Notes: generated by a model not told the origin, from the sequence alone. 64,000 nt of DNA from CAYJMQ01 sp964392415 (GCA_964392415.1 CAYMPL010000001.1:10618-74617); one strand, 5' to 3'; positions 40,551 through 49,627 are shown, counted from the first letter of the stretch. Numbers and translations are program-made.

Positions 40551-40889
40551 ATGTCCAGGTTGGAAGTGGATGTAAAATCGATTCAAAAAATTATTCGTGA
40601 CCGCGCGTTGAGGGCCCAAAAGATACTTTCGAATTTTGAGGCTCAAGCTGAAAAGACGCTGAAGAACCTCAAAAAGATGCCTTTGTATCAAACAGCTTTT
40701 AAGGCCGCTCTTCATACCAAAGATGAACTCGAAAAACGGGCTTCAGAGGCGAAGGTTCGGGTCTTGGATCTGCTGAATGTTCCGACAAAAGAGGATCTTA
40801 AGCGACTCAACAAAAAGGTAGATGTGCTTGTAAAAAAACTAAAGACCGAGAGCCAGAAAGTGCGTCGGGTGGCTGATACAACTGATTGA
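40551..40889 (+). CDS. Small coiled-coil protein, phasin/granule-associated-like
   Basis: The ATG at 40551 has AAGGAG 8 bases upstream and gives 112 residues. The protein is almost all helix with Lys/Glu/Ala heptads (LSNFEAQAEKTLKNLKKM, TKEDLKRLNKKVDVLVKKL). The second half has the layout of polyhydroxyalkanoate granule-associated (phasin, PhaI/PhaF-type) proteins with their VPTKEDLKRL-like phrase. No PHA synthase gene is in the window, so the assignment is tentative. It is a single-gene unit before the queuosine genes. Confidence 0.55.
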   Translation: MSRLEVDVKSIQKIIRDRALRAQKILSNFEAQAEKTLKNLKKMPLYQTAFKAALHTKDELEKRASEAKVRVLDLLNVPTKEDLKRLNKKVDVLVKKLKTESQKVRRVADTTD

Positions 40890-40922
40890 AAAAACAATCT
40901 CTCAATGTTATAAGCGCTCCTT

Positions 40923-41291
40923 ATGTACGAAATCATTGTAAAGGAGCATTTTTCAGCGGCCCACCAACTGCGTGATATTTCCGGAATGTGTGAAAATTTA
41001 CACGGGCATAATTGGCGCGTGGATATTTCCGTTTCTTCTGAGATATTAAATGACATAGGAATTGTGGTTGATTTTAAGGTGGTCGAAGATACTTCTAAGG
41101 AAATCATAGATCGTCTGGATCATCAGATTTTAAACGAGCTTCCGATTTTTCAGGATCTCAATCCCTCCGCGGAAAATATTGCGCGTTACATTTGTGAAGA
41201 ATTGAAACGAAAACTGAACTCTGATTCGTTTCGTGTTCGTAAGGTCACCGTTTGGGAAACCGATACTTACGGGGCAAGCTATTCATGTTAA
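40923..41291 (+). CDS. queD: 6-carboxytetrahydropterin synthase
   Basis: The 122-residue protein has the zinc histidines in FSAAHQLRD and NLHGHNW, the catalytic Cys in SGMCENLHG, and DFKVVEDTSKEIIDRLDHQILN with the catalytic His. The C-terminal VTVWETDTYGASY has the pterin-binding Glu. It makes CPH4 from dihydroneopterin triphosphate for queuosine. It overlaps folE2. Confidence 0.93.
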   Translation: MYEIIVKEHFSAAHQLRDISGMCENLHGHNWRVDISVSSEILNDIGIVVDFKVVEDTSKEIIDRLDHQILNELPIFQDLNPSAENIARYICEELKRKLNSDSFRVRKVTVWETDTYGASYSC

Positions 41292-42067
41292 ATGATGTTC
41301 AAAATAGCCCAGACCACCGGGGAGTCCCTCTCCAGCAGGTAGGGGTCAAAGGGGTGCGCTATCCCATTAAAGTGAAAGATCGTCTGAATGGCTCTCAATT
41401 AACGATTGGGACATTTAATATGTATGTCGATTTGACTGACAAATATAAGGGGACTCACATGAGCCGGTTTATTGAGATCCTCAATCGCTATCATGACGCG
41501 ATTGATGTTGAAAATTTCAATCCCATTTTAAAAGAGATGAGAAACCGGCTCGAGGCGGATATTTCCGTGCTCGAAGTTTCTTTCCCCTATTTTATCAAGA
41601 AAGCGGCGCCGGTCTCTCGGGCGGAGAGCCTCATGGAGTATTCGTGCCGTCTCTGGGGGAGGCAAGATTCGGAAAAGACTGATTTTCTGATATCAGCTGA
41701 GGTTCCTGTGACAACCTTGTGCCCCTGTTCAAAAGAAATCAGTGAAAGAGGGGCGCATAATCAGCGGTCACATGTCATCTTGTCTATTCGTTCGAATGCC
41801 TTTGTCTGGCTTGAGGATTTAATTCGCGTTGCTGAAGACAGCGCAAGCGCAGAACTCTATCCGCTTTTAAAGCGCGTCGATGAGAAGGCGGTAACGGAAA
41901 GGGCTTATGATCATCCACGATTTGCTGAAGATGTGGTTCGTGAAGTTACACTCAGGCTCGACGATTGGTCTCAAATTCAGTGGTATTCGGTCGAGTGCGA
42001 GAATTTTGAATCGATCCATGGTCACAACGCGTACGCTTTTTTGAAAAAGGATAAATCATGTCATTAA
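41285..42067 (+). CDS. folE2: GTP cyclohydrolase IB
   Basis: The ATG at 41285 lies inside the end of queD. The 260-residue FolE2 has VGVKGVRYPIKVKDR, GTHMSRFIEIL, the metal-ligand Cys in TTLCPCSKEISERGAHNQRS and a late NFESIHGHNAYAF. It converts GTP to dihydroneopterin triphosphate, the QueD substrate. FolE2 is zinc-independent, which can matter in zinc-poor conditions. Confidence 0.93.
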   Translation: MLNDVQNSPDHRGVPLQQVGVKGVRYPIKVKDRLNGSQLTIGTFNMYVDLTDKYKGTHMSRFIEILNRYHDAIDVENFNPILKEMRNRLEADISVLEVSFPYFIKKAAPVSRAESLMEYSCRLWGRQDSEKTDFLISAEVPVTTLCPCSKEISERGAHNQRSHVILSIRSNAFVWLEDLIRVAEDSASAELYPLLKRVDEKAVTERAYDHPRFAEDVVREVTLRLDDWSQIQWYSVECENFESIHGHNAYAFLKKDKSCH

Positions 42068-42738
42068 GAAGCGTTGTTCTTCTTTCTTCTGGGCTCGACT
42101 CAACGGTTAATTTTTGCAAGGCGTTGAGGGAGACAGAGGTTGTTCTTTCACTGACATTTGATTATGGACAAAGGTCAGCCGTTTCAGAAATCTCTGCCGC
42201 GGCAAAAATTTCTGAAAAATATGGAATAAATCATCGTATCATTCGATTGGATTGGCTGAAGGAGATGACGCTGACATCCCTTGTGAATCGCTCTTTGGAT
42301 ATTCCTAAACTTTCTCCAGCTCATCTGGATAATCGTGAAATAACTTTAAAAAGCGCGGCCGAAGTTTGGGTTCCAAATCGAAACGGCGTGTTTATTCATA
42401 TCGCCGCAGCCATCGCGGAAGTGATGAGGGTAGAGTTCATTGTTGTCGGTTTTAATGCGGAAGAGGCAAAAACATTTCCAGACAATAGTCAGGAATTTAT
42501 CGACCGGGTTAACCAGAGCCTCGAGTTTTCAACGCTCACAAAACCGAAAGTGATCTGCTACACAGCTTCTTTTAACAAAAAAGAGATTGTTCAGCTCGGC
42601 CGCGAACTCAACGCCCCCTTTGAACTGATGTGGAGCTGTTATGAGGCGGGGGAGAAAATGTGCGGAAAATGTGAATCGTGTTTAAGATTTATGAGGGCGA
42701 TTTCCGATGAAAATCGTGCAAACAAAATTTATAAATAA
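42058..42738 (+). CDS. queC: 7-cyano-7-deazaguanine synthase
   Basis: The 226-residue protein has the PP-loop LLSSGLDSTVNFCKAL, FDYGQRS, VPNRNGVFIHIAAAIAE, and the zinc site CYEAGEKMCGKCESCLRF. It makes preQ0 from CDG with ATP and ammonia. It overlaps folE2 by 10 bases and DUF366 by 32. Confidence 0.94.
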   Translation: MSLRSVVLLSSGLDSTVNFCKALRETEVVLSLTFDYGQRSAVSEISAAAKISEKYGINHRIIRLDWLKEMTLTSLVNRSLDIPKLSPAHLDNREITLKSAAEVWVPNRNGVFIHIAAAIAEVMRVEFIVVGFNAEEAKTFPDNSQEFIDRVNQSLEFSTLTKPKVICYTASFNKKEIVQLGRELNAPFELMWSCYEAGEKMCGKCESCLRFMRAISDENRANKIYK

Positions 42739-43267
42739 ACGAATTATCTATGATGGTACCCAGCTTGCCCCTCATTGGATCTATAAAAACTTCGATATCT
42801 TAGGCGATGCCATCGTCGGCTTTATAGGACCTGCGGATGTCCCGCTCAAAAATATGGTCGATCTCGAGGATGTAAAATCCCAAAGCCCGATCTATTCCGA
42901 ACTGATGCTTCATTTTATCGCTGAGTTTTTTGACACCGATCTCGAAAAAGCGATTTATCGCCAGCGGCTTCTCATGGTAATTATGAAAGAATGTTTAGAA
43001 AAAAGGATTGGAAAAAGTCTTCAAAGACGAGGCGACGATCTTTTTGATGGAAAGAGAAAGCTCACCGTATCGATCGCAACAGCGTCGCCGGTTTCAGCGC
43101 TGATCCATGCGGGGATCAATATTAAGTCAAAAAACACCCCTGTCTTAACAGCGGGTTTGATTGATTATCAGCTTTCGGCAAAGTCTTTAGCTCTTGAAAT
43201 TGTCTCTCTTTTCAAAAGAGAATGTGATTCGATTTGGAAAGCAAGATGCAAGGTTCAGGCAAGATAG
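42707..43267 (+). CDS. DUF366-family protein in the queuosine operon
   Basis: The 186-residue protein starts inside the end of queC. It shows the DUF366 pattern: KIVQTKFINKRIIYDGTQLAP, GDAIVGFIGPADVPLKNMVDLED, and DLEKAIYRQRLLMVIMKE. DUF366 has no assigned function. Tight overlap with queC argues that it takes part in 7-deazaguanine metabolism, for example as a carrier, lyase or preQ0-handling protein. QueE and QueF are not encoded here, so this gene may relate to one of the missing steps or those genes are elsewhere. Confidence 0.75.
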   Translation: MKIVQTKFINKRIIYDGTQLAPHWIYKNFDILGDAIVGFIGPADVPLKNMVDLEDVKSQSPIYSELMLHFIAEFFDTDLEKAIYRQRLLMVIMKECLEKRIGKSLQRRGDDLFDGKRKLTVSIATASPVSALIHAGINIKSKNTPVLTAGLIDYQLSAKSLALEIVSLFKRECDSIWKARCKVQAR

Positions 43268-43272
43268 CCATT

Positions 43273-43302
43273 GTCATCCTGAGGGCGAAGCCCGAAGGAT
43301 CT
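43273..43302 (+). repeat. Dispersed repeat unit between DUF366 and the convergent lipoprotein gene
   Basis: GTCATCCTGAGGGCGAAGCC followed by CGAAGGATCT, six bases after the DUF366 stop. Confidence 0.85.
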
Positions 43303-43320
43303 CTGAGGAAGATTTTAAAA

Positions 43321-44271
43321 TCACAAATCTTCCTCGATCTCATAATACTGGGTCACAAAGCTTGTCAGAAGATCTACGATCAACTCCCGTATGACCGCCC
43401 TTTTTAAAGTCTTTTTGACTTTAAAATTCCCCTTTCCCTTTTCATTTTTTTCTATCTCTATATTTACGAGGTCATTTAGAAGCGGTTCATAATCGACTGG
43501 TATAATGGTATTGTCAACATTAACTCTAAAGATTGCCTTATCAAAACCACTCTCTTTCGGTTGGAGAATGGTCTTCCCATTTTCCTTAACCTCTTCCCAA
43601 ACGCTCTTTAAGTGATAATGTTTTCCAAAAAAATGATAAAAATTTACGTAAATATCATCCAGAAGTTCTTTTATACCTGAAACATCTTTTTCTTTGACCA
43701 GGAGATCGGCGGCATGATGAAAATCCTTCAATTTTTGAGCGTCGAGAATCGGTTCTGAAGTAAAGTAGCGAATCGTTTCCATGAGAAGATCTTCATTTTG
43801 AATGATTTCAATCAAGGCATTTCTGGCTTCATGCCTGTTGTATTTAAGTGTTAAAATCTCAAGTAATTTCCCAATGGTATCTTCTTTTCCTCCTTTCAAA
43901 TACGACTTTGTTTCTTTAGAATCTGTTTTCCAATCGTAGGCCATGCGGAGCGCGGTTGCGAATGAAGAAAGAGTCATGGTGCGATCATTTGCCAGGTTCG
44001 AGAATTTCAAGTGATCAATAATTCGGGTTAATCCGTATTTATTAAGACCTAATTTGGCAAGAGAAAAATCCTCTGCCAGGGGAGAGAAGTTTGCGACGTT
44101 ATTCAAATCAGATTTAACTTTAGGATTATTTGGAGGATTATTTGAATGATTATCCCCCGCCTGATTGTTTAGATTGTTTGATTGGAGGGGGGGCTCAGAT
44201 GGAGAACAGCCTAACATCAAAAGACATAAAAATATAATATAATTTTTCCCCATTGTTAGTTTCACCATCAT
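43321..44271 (-). CDS. Lipoprotein of the metalloprotease locus
   Basis: The gene begins at tandem ATGs overlapping the metalloprotease stop (TAATG), with another possible start at 44253. The 316-residue product has a lipobox (FLCLLMLGCS) and an Asn-rich low-complexity linker after it, then a mostly helical body (LGLNKYGLTRIIDHLKF, HEARNALIEIIQNEDLLME). No known domain was found. It is last in a three-gene operon with the barrel protein and the protease, so it is probably a periplasmic partner. Confidence 0.7.
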   Translation of the reverse strand: MMVKLTMGKNYIIFLCLLMLGCSPSEPPLQSNNLNNQAGDNHSNNPPNNPKVKSDLNNVANFSPLAEDFSLAKLGLNKYGLTRIIDHLKFSNLANDRTMTLSSFATALRMAYDWKTDSKETKSYLKGGKEDTIGKLLEILTLKYNRHEARNALIEIIQNEDLLMETIRYFTSEPILDAQKLKDFHHAADLLVKEKDVSGIKELLDDIYVNFYHFFGKHYHLKSVWEEVKENGKTILQPKESGFDKAIFRVNVDNTIIPVDYEPLLNDLVNIEIEKNEKGKGNFKVKKTLKRAVIRELIVDLLTSFVTQYYEIEEDL

Positions 44272-47200
44272 TAGTCCAATGAAATAGATTTGTTATTATA
44301 AAGATAATGTATCATCTCAATCCTCTGCCGATAGGCGTTCAAAGATCTTTTTACAATATTTAATCTTGAAATAATATTGCTCTCTGGATTTTCTGGATCC
44401 AATTCCTTTTCTTTCTCTTTCAGCTTCTCCATGAGTTTTTCTTTATTATCGTAAAGAGAAATTCCAGGCAATACTGTATTTAATTCATTGAGATATTCTC
44501 TAAGACTGCTGAGTATACCTTTGGCAGGGAGTTCTTTATTTGCTTTTTCGATGATTGAATTAAGTTTTGCTATCATATTAGCTTTTTCATCTTCATCAAG
44601 CAGGAGAATTACCCGTGTAGGGCTGCTTTCTTTTGTAATCATGATCACCGCAGGATGAATAAGGGGGTTTAGCGCCATAATATGCTCCTCCGTGATATTG
44701 GATAAATCTTCTGCCAGATTCTGGATCAGGGAAATAGCTTTCTTAACCTCTTTTAAAGAGAGGGAGGTCAATTTCTGAAAAATTTTATTATATGCCTCGA
44801 TGAGCGTATAGGTCGGTGTTGTCGGATATGCCAAAACCGCCTCTTTTTTAGCTGAAAAAATTTTTCCTTTTTCATGGTCTATGAGAAATGTGTGTGGTTC
44901 ATCTGCATTTAAAAGTGAAAGTCTTTGCAACTCTTCATCATTCAGCTCCAATTCATTGATGTTAAAGAATTCCGCTGCGTCTTCGGAAGGGCTTGCAAAG
45001 GCTGTTACCACTGAATCGCCTGAAGGGACCTTATTCATAAATCTTTGAATAGCCGTAAAGACAATGTCATTGGGAGTGGAGATATCGGTAGCAACCGTGT
45101 AAAAGAATTCAAATAGTTTATCTTGGTAAAGAGGGAAGTCAAAATAGGTTGTCCTTAAGGCCGACCAGGGGTCGACGCCTAAATTGCGAGTGCTAAGCGC
45201 ATCTGCCGCAAGCAGTTTATCAATCCATGTTCCCCGGGCGAGAAGTTCATCTTCGCCTAGGAATTTGGGATGAATGATATCTTTATAGACCCGATCTTTA
45301 TCGAGAATGATTTGGGTAAAGAAGTCAAAGCCGATGGCAGCCGCTTTTTCCAGGTCTTCCAGGAGTATTTTCCATTCATCTTCTTTGAGCGGTTCGTCTG
45401 TTAATGTTGTGCTCTTTGTTCCAACATGAATCTGGTAGTCTAAGAATTCTCTTAAAGGGAGGAAATAATAGTTGATCAGATTTTTACTATATTCTCTTTC
45501 AGCTTCCGGAGTATTTTTAAAATGGATTTTTTTATTTCTAAAGTTTCTGTGCGCATATCCATCATGATATTTTTTTACAAGATATTCTGCGATTTTTTCA
45601 GCGCTCTCTCCGCGGTCCCAGTGATTGCAAAGAGGATCTATAGGGACGCTCTGATCGGAACAGAAGAGATAGTTTTCATGGAAGTCAAAATCGCCGCTAA
45701 ATGCGTAGGCCAATGCCGCTTTGTCGTAAGGGCCTGGCGTTCCTTCCTCGCTGTCTTCGATTGCAAGGTAGTCCATTGCGGATGATGTTTGAATCTTTTC
45801 AGAGATGTAATGTTTTTTATCGAGCGAGCCTTTGAAATTGTGAGCCAGACCCAAATTATGCCCCATTTCATGAACCAGTGTGTTGAGAATGATTTCCTGA
45901 AAGAGTTCTTCTTCTGTTTTTTTAAGAAACCACGGCTCCGCAGGAGCGCCCCCCGCAGGGGTTTCTTCCAGGGCAGGATAGTAACAGCGGTCAGAAAGGT
46001 TTTTATAATGATACAGGGCGCTCTCCAGCGTCTCGGGTTTTTTTATCTCTTCAAATATTTTTTTAAAGGAGGGGGCATACGAGCCCTCATGAATTAATTC
46101 AGAAATCGATTTTGTTGTATCAGGATTATTTGCATCAGGCTTCATTTGGGATTGCATGAAGTTCATCCTCTCTCTTTTTTCCAGGATATGAAGAACGGTC
46201 TGTTTGATATTTCCGGCGAATATATAGGTATCAGCATTTATAATTTCCCCGGTCAGTCCGTCGGCATAACTTGGGCCTAGTCCCAGAGGGCCCTTAAAAA
46301 TCGGGTCTTCAATCCAGACGATAAAATTATGTTTAAGATCGCCCAGTTCTTCACCCGAGATTCCAGGGTGGTTTTCCTGGAGTTCAATCAGGGGGTTCCC
46401 TGCGATTTTCATATCTTTTAAAACCTCATTCCACCGGGCAATCACTTTTTTCACGAGAAATTTATATTTCTTAGGGAAATTCCGGGATAAAGTATATTTA
46501 ATTTTTTTATTCGGATCCCAATGCAGCGCATATCTCTTTTCTTCCGCTTCATTGTATTTGTCGTACGATTTTATTTTTGTTGAAAAGATACCCACATGTT
46601 CTCTTAATCGTTCTGTATACAAGGTGGATTTAAAATTTTTATTTTCTTTTCTCTTTAAGAAGCTTGCTTTCAATTTTAAAGTGAATGTTTTCCCCGTTGA
46701 TTCTTCACTGTCTGGCGCCTCTTTCCTGAATGTTTTTTGAACGACAAGATTTAAGGATTCTTCATCCTGATTTAAATCAAGTAGATCTGAACTTACTTCG
46801 GTAATATGGTTGAGATTTTCGTAAATTTTAAATTGAATAAAATCGACGGGGATTAATTTCAAGCGTGCAAAATTAATTTTTGCGTATTTTCTTTCATTCC
46901 AGGGGCGTTCCCTTTCTGTTTCAATTTCCTTGTGGGTTATTTCGTCATCGCCATTTTTTTCTCTTTCGACATCGACATGTTTTTCCAATGGAAAAACAAG
47001 GACCGGTTCCGCAAGGGAATGATCGTCTTTGTATCGGGGATCGATGGCATAAAGAGTCAGGTTATTTTCGCTGAATTCAAATTTTGCGGATGCCGATGTT
47101 CCTGATGAATCCCCGAGATGGGTAATTCCGGTATCTGCCGAGGCTCCAACGACGGTTACTTTATAATAAAATTCTCCGTCTGTAAAAAAATTTTTTTCAA

Positions 47201-47333
47201 GTCTCTGAACTTCAGGCAGAATCTCTTTGACCGGCCGCTTTTTGGCGCATGATGGACCGACGAGAAAAATAAAACCAAGGCCAACAATTTGAAGAATGTG
47301 AGAATATTTTTTTATTTTCATATTAAAATCCAT
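44271..47333 (-). CDS. Large zinc-metalloprotease lipoprotein
   Basis: The 1020-residue protein starts near 47333 or 47321. A signal peptide ends in a lipobox (FLVGPSC). The zinc motif is HEMGHNLGLAH at residues 488-498, the HExxHxxGxxH consensus of metzincins, and a Met-turn-like SSAMDYLAI follows about 30 residues later. The overall plan resembles the zinc-dependent metalloproteases with DUF5117/DUF5118 domains. A long helical C-terminal region (from about 850) may contact partners. Its gene overlaps those of a barrel protein and a lipoprotein, so it is probably a surface or periplasmic protease. Confidence 0.85.
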   Translation of the reverse strand: MDFNMKIKKYSHILQIVGLGFIFLVGPSCAKKRPVKEILPEVQRLEKNFFTDGEFYYKVTVVGASADTGITHLGDSSGTSASAKFEFSENNLTLYAIDPRYKDDHSLAEPVLVFPLEKHVDVEREKNGDDEITHKEIETERERPWNERKYAKINFARLKLIPVDFIQFKIYENLNHITEVSSDLLDLNQDEESLNLVVQKTFRKEAPDSEESTGKTFTLKLKASFLKRKENKNFKSTLYTERLREHVGIFSTKIKSYDKYNEAEEKRYALHWDPNKKIKYTLSRNFPKKYKFLVKKVIARWNEVLKDMKIAGNPLIELQENHPGISGEELGDLKHNFIVWIEDPIFKGPLGLGPSYADGLTGEIINADTYIFAGNIKQTVLHILEKRERMNFMQSQMKPDANNPDTTKSISELIHEGSYAPSFKKIFEEIKKPETLESALYHYKNLSDRCYYPALEETPAGGAPAEPWFLKKTEEELFQEIILNTLVHEMGHNLGLAHNFKGSLDKKHYISEKIQTSSAMDYLAIEDSEEGTPGPYDKAALAYAFSGDFDFHENYLFCSDQSVPIDPLCNHWDRGESAEKIAEYLVKKYHDGYAHRNFRNKKIHFKNTPEAEREYSKNLINYYFLPLREFLDYQIHVGTKSTTLTDEPLKEDEWKILLEDLEKAAAIGFDFFTQIILDKDRVYKDIIHPKFLGEDELLARGTWIDKLLAADALSTRNLGVDPWSALRTTYFDFPLYQDKLFEFFYTVATDISTPNDIVFTAIQRFMNKVPSGDSVVTAFASPSEDAAEFFNINELELNDEELQRLSLLNADEPHTFLIDHEKGKIFSAKKEAVLAYPTTPTYTLIEAYNKIFQKLTSLSLKEVKKAISLIQNLAEDLSNITEEHIMALNPLIHPAVIMITKESSPTRVILLLDEDEKANMIAKLNSIIEKANKELPAKGILSSLREYLNELNTVLPGISLYDNKEKLMEKLKEKEKELDPENPESNIISRLNIVKRSLNAYRQRIEMIHYLYNNKSISLD

Positions 47334-48111
47334 AGTTCAATCCGAGGAAGAGTTCGCTTCCTTCCACATCAAAAAGTTCAATGTTTAATTCCTGACCATT
47401 GTTTTTATATTGCCGCCCCCCTGCGGAATGTCCGAGAGAAAGACCGAGGGCATCGGTTGCCTGATAATCCAATGATTGAACAAATGAGTAAGTTGCTTTT
47501 GGCGATTTATTATAAGTTGCGAAATTGAGGAGACTCCAGGCTGTGTTTAGCGCGAGTATGTCCGTAAAAGCGAAACCGATAAGCAGGGTATTTGTCATTC
47601 CATAATGTTTGTTAGATGTCCCATTTTTGGCTGTTCGGAAACGATTGGCAAAGTAGGTTCCCGAAAGATCGTACCCAAAATGAAATTGTGAAAGATCTTT
47701 CGAAAGCCCCAGCCCTGTTGTCAAAGCAAAGATTTGGCTTCGTTTCTGGCTCTCTTGAGAAAGAGGCAAAAAGAGTTTTCCGTAGCCATTAAGCGTAATC
47801 TCTGTCTCCGGATGGGTATAAATATCTGAAACAGAGGTTCCAACGACAGCATCTTTTAAGAAAGCTTTTTTCTCCTGGGTGAACGATTTTACAAAACCGA
47901 GATCGAGTGTGCTTCGAATATGTTCAGCCCACTCGTATATGCCAATGACTGAAAAGTCATTATAGACATTTTTATGATTACGATTGATGCCAGTCACAAG
48001 AGAGTTGGAAATGTTTGCAGAGAGCATACCGCTCTCATCTTGAGCCTTCACCGGTTGCCCAAACAGACACAACAACCCTATAAGACCCAATAGCCCAACG
48101 AATACCTTCAT
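47323..48111 (-). CDS. Outer-membrane beta-barrel-like protein of the metalloprotease locus
   Basis: The 262-residue protein has a signal peptide (MKVFVGLLGLIGLLCLFGQPVKA) and then repeated amphipathic beta strands (TEITLNGYGKLFLPL, FHFGYDLSGTYFANRF, LLIGFAFTDILALNTAW) ending in an aromatic residue (LGLNYGF). This is the layout of an outer-membrane barrel. Its C-terminal codons overlap the start of the protease gene. The start lies just downstream of a sigma-54 promoter. Confidence 0.75.
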   Translation of the reverse strand: MKVFVGLLGLIGLLCLFGQPVKAQDESGMLSANISNSLVTGINRNHKNVYNDFSVIGIYEWAEHIRSTLDLGFVKSFTQEKKAFLKDAVVGTSVSDIYTHPETEITLNGYGKLFLPLSQESQKRSQIFALTTGLGLSKDLSQFHFGYDLSGTYFANRFRTAKNGTSNKHYGMTNTLLIGFAFTDILALNTAWSLLNFATYNKSPKATYSFVQSLDYQATDALGLSLGHSAGGRQYKNNGQELNIELFDVEGSELFLGLNYGF

Positions 48112-48123
48112 ACCCCTATAAAT

Positions 48124-48139
48124 TGCAAGGGGTATGCCA
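48124..48139 (-). promoter_or_regulatory. Sigma-54 promoter of the barrel-metalloprotease operon
   Basis: The minus strand reads TGGCATACCCCTTGCA with exactly ten bases between GG and GC. The expected +1 is about two bases before the ATG at 48111, so the mRNA should be nearly leaderless. Confidence 0.65.
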
Positions 48140-48417
48140 AGGGATCAGGTGACAAAAATGGTCAGTTTTAAGCTTGAAGAGCCGACAAATCTACAGAGTT
48201 GTCCGAAGGAATCGACCTTGAGGGACGAAAATTGTCACCGGCTTTTGGCACTTTCTATGACAAAGAATATTTAGATATTTCAATAGGTTATAAAAAAACT
48301 GAAACATAGCATGAATAATTTTTACGCATCTAATCGAGGACACTTTCCAATGAGCTTTAGAAGGCTAAAAAACGTAACCTATGAAAATGACAGATTAAAT
48401 TGAGTTTGTCTTTTCTT

Positions 48418-48433
48418 TGGTACATCGGTTGCA
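48418..48433 (+). promoter_or_regulatory. Sigma-54 promoter of the 48501 lipoprotein gene
   Basis: TGGTACATCGGTTGCA with exactly ten bases between GG and GC. The expected leader is about 57 bases with AAGGAGG before the ATG. Confidence 0.65.
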
Positions 48434-48500
48434 CACCATCCCCTTAGCTTCAGACAATCATGTTTGAAGCAACATAAGTACGTTTAAGGAGGTAACTACT

Positions 48501-49574
48501 ATGAAACGCACATTAACGATATTGGCTATCGCTGCGGCTATGATTACTTTTGTAGCTTGCGGTAAGAGAAGCCATGATGATCAAGGTGCATCACCTGAAT
48601 CTACAGTTGTTCTTCCTACCGGGGATTATTCCGGTAAGCAAGAGATCGGTATTTTTAAGGTGGCTGCGACAACCGACGAACACAAAAAGATCCTTTCTGA
48701 TCTGAAAAAAGAGAGGATGGATCTTGAAGTGAGCATGAACAAGTGGTTCGACGATAATGAGGTCGATCCGGTCCTTCTTTATCAAGGAAAGACAGTAACA
48801 ATGCTCGATAAAGCGGTTACGGCTCGTCTTGAGGCGAACCAGTCAGCGATCTCTCGTCTGGATACTACCATTGCTGAAATCGAAAAAGAGTTGATCGATT
48901 TTAAGATCAATTTTATCGATTTCAAAGTTTCCAAAACGTTGGATGGAAACTATAAAGTATCGGGACTGAAGATCTTTACTGACAAAGATAATCCCGCTTA
49001 TGCCCGTGATGAAAATGGAAACATCATTCATTACAAGGGCAAGCCGATTATCTACGGTGAAGACTATCCCGGACATGGGAAACATCAATTCATCCCCAAA
49101 GGATTTGTTTTTGGGTTGTCTGAATTGATGAATGAGGGCTCGATGAACTACCATGCTAAAAGCGGTTCACTTTCGTTTTCAGTTCTCAATAAAGGGGTGA
49201 CATATGCCTTTATAGGAGAAGTGAAGACGGATGAAAAAGGCGAATCGGTCATTTCTGGAAATATGGTAGTGAGCGAAGAATCGGGAAAAGAGCTCCAGAG
49301 CGAACCTTGGAAAGTATCGCTTGTTTCTCTCCCAAAACCGCTCGGCGCCAAAGAGGATTTGGTGGTAACAGAACCTAAATCCGAAGGTATGGCTGCAGAT
49401 GCAGGGGTTGCTAAGGTTGAGACATCTGGGTCTAAACCGCTCAGCGCCAAAGAGGATTTGGTGATAAAACAATCACAACCTCAATCCGAAGGCATCGCTG
49501 CAGATGCAAAGGCTTCTGATGAGCCTAAGGCATCTGGAAAAATGTCTATTAGGGAAGAAGAAAAGACAGAATAA
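48501..49574 (+). CDS. Lipoprotein with repeated C-terminal tail
   Basis: The 357-residue protein has AAGGAGG upstream, a signal peptide and a lipobox (MITFVAC). A coiled-coil-like region (LKKERMDLEVSMNKWF, SRLDTTIAEIEKELIDF) is followed by a beta-rich domain (YKVSGLKIFTDKDN, GSLSFSVLNKGVTYAFIG). The tail has two copies of a PL(G/S)AKEDLV...SEG(M/I)AADA unit about 100 bases apart at the DNA level. No family was recognised. It is divergent from the metalloprotease operon, and both have sigma-54 promoters, so they probably belong to one regulon. A hairpin terminator follows at 49628. Confidence 0.7.
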   Translation: MKRTLTILAIAAAMITFVACGKRSHDDQGASPESTVVLPTGDYSGKQEIGIFKVAATTDEHKKILSDLKKERMDLEVSMNKWFDDNEVDPVLLYQGKTVTMLDKAVTARLEANQSAISRLDTTIAEIEKELIDFKINFIDFKVSKTLDGNYKVSGLKIFTDKDNPAYARDENGNIIHYKGKPIIYGEDYPGHGKHQFIPKGFVFGLSELMNEGSMNYHAKSGSLSFSVLNKGVTYAFIGEVKTDEKGESVISGNMVVSEESGKELQSEPWKVSLVSLPKPLGAKEDLVVTEPKSEGMAADAGVAKVETSGSKPLSAKEDLVIKQSQPQSEGIAADAKASDEPKASGKMSIREEEKTE

Positions 49575-49627
49575 AGAAAATTAACCTTTATTAATTTTCT
49601 TTTCTAAATTCTTCTTGCATGAATGAT

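Larger units (their letters stand above)
48112..48500. other. Divergent intergenic region with two opposed sigma-54 promoters
   Basis: The gap of about 390 bases holds the minus-strand promoter at 48124-48139 and the plus-strand promoter at 48418-48433. Between them no gene is seen. The roughly 280 bases between the promoters would be a natural place for shared activator sites, but no clear inverted repeat was found by eye. Confidence 0.55.
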
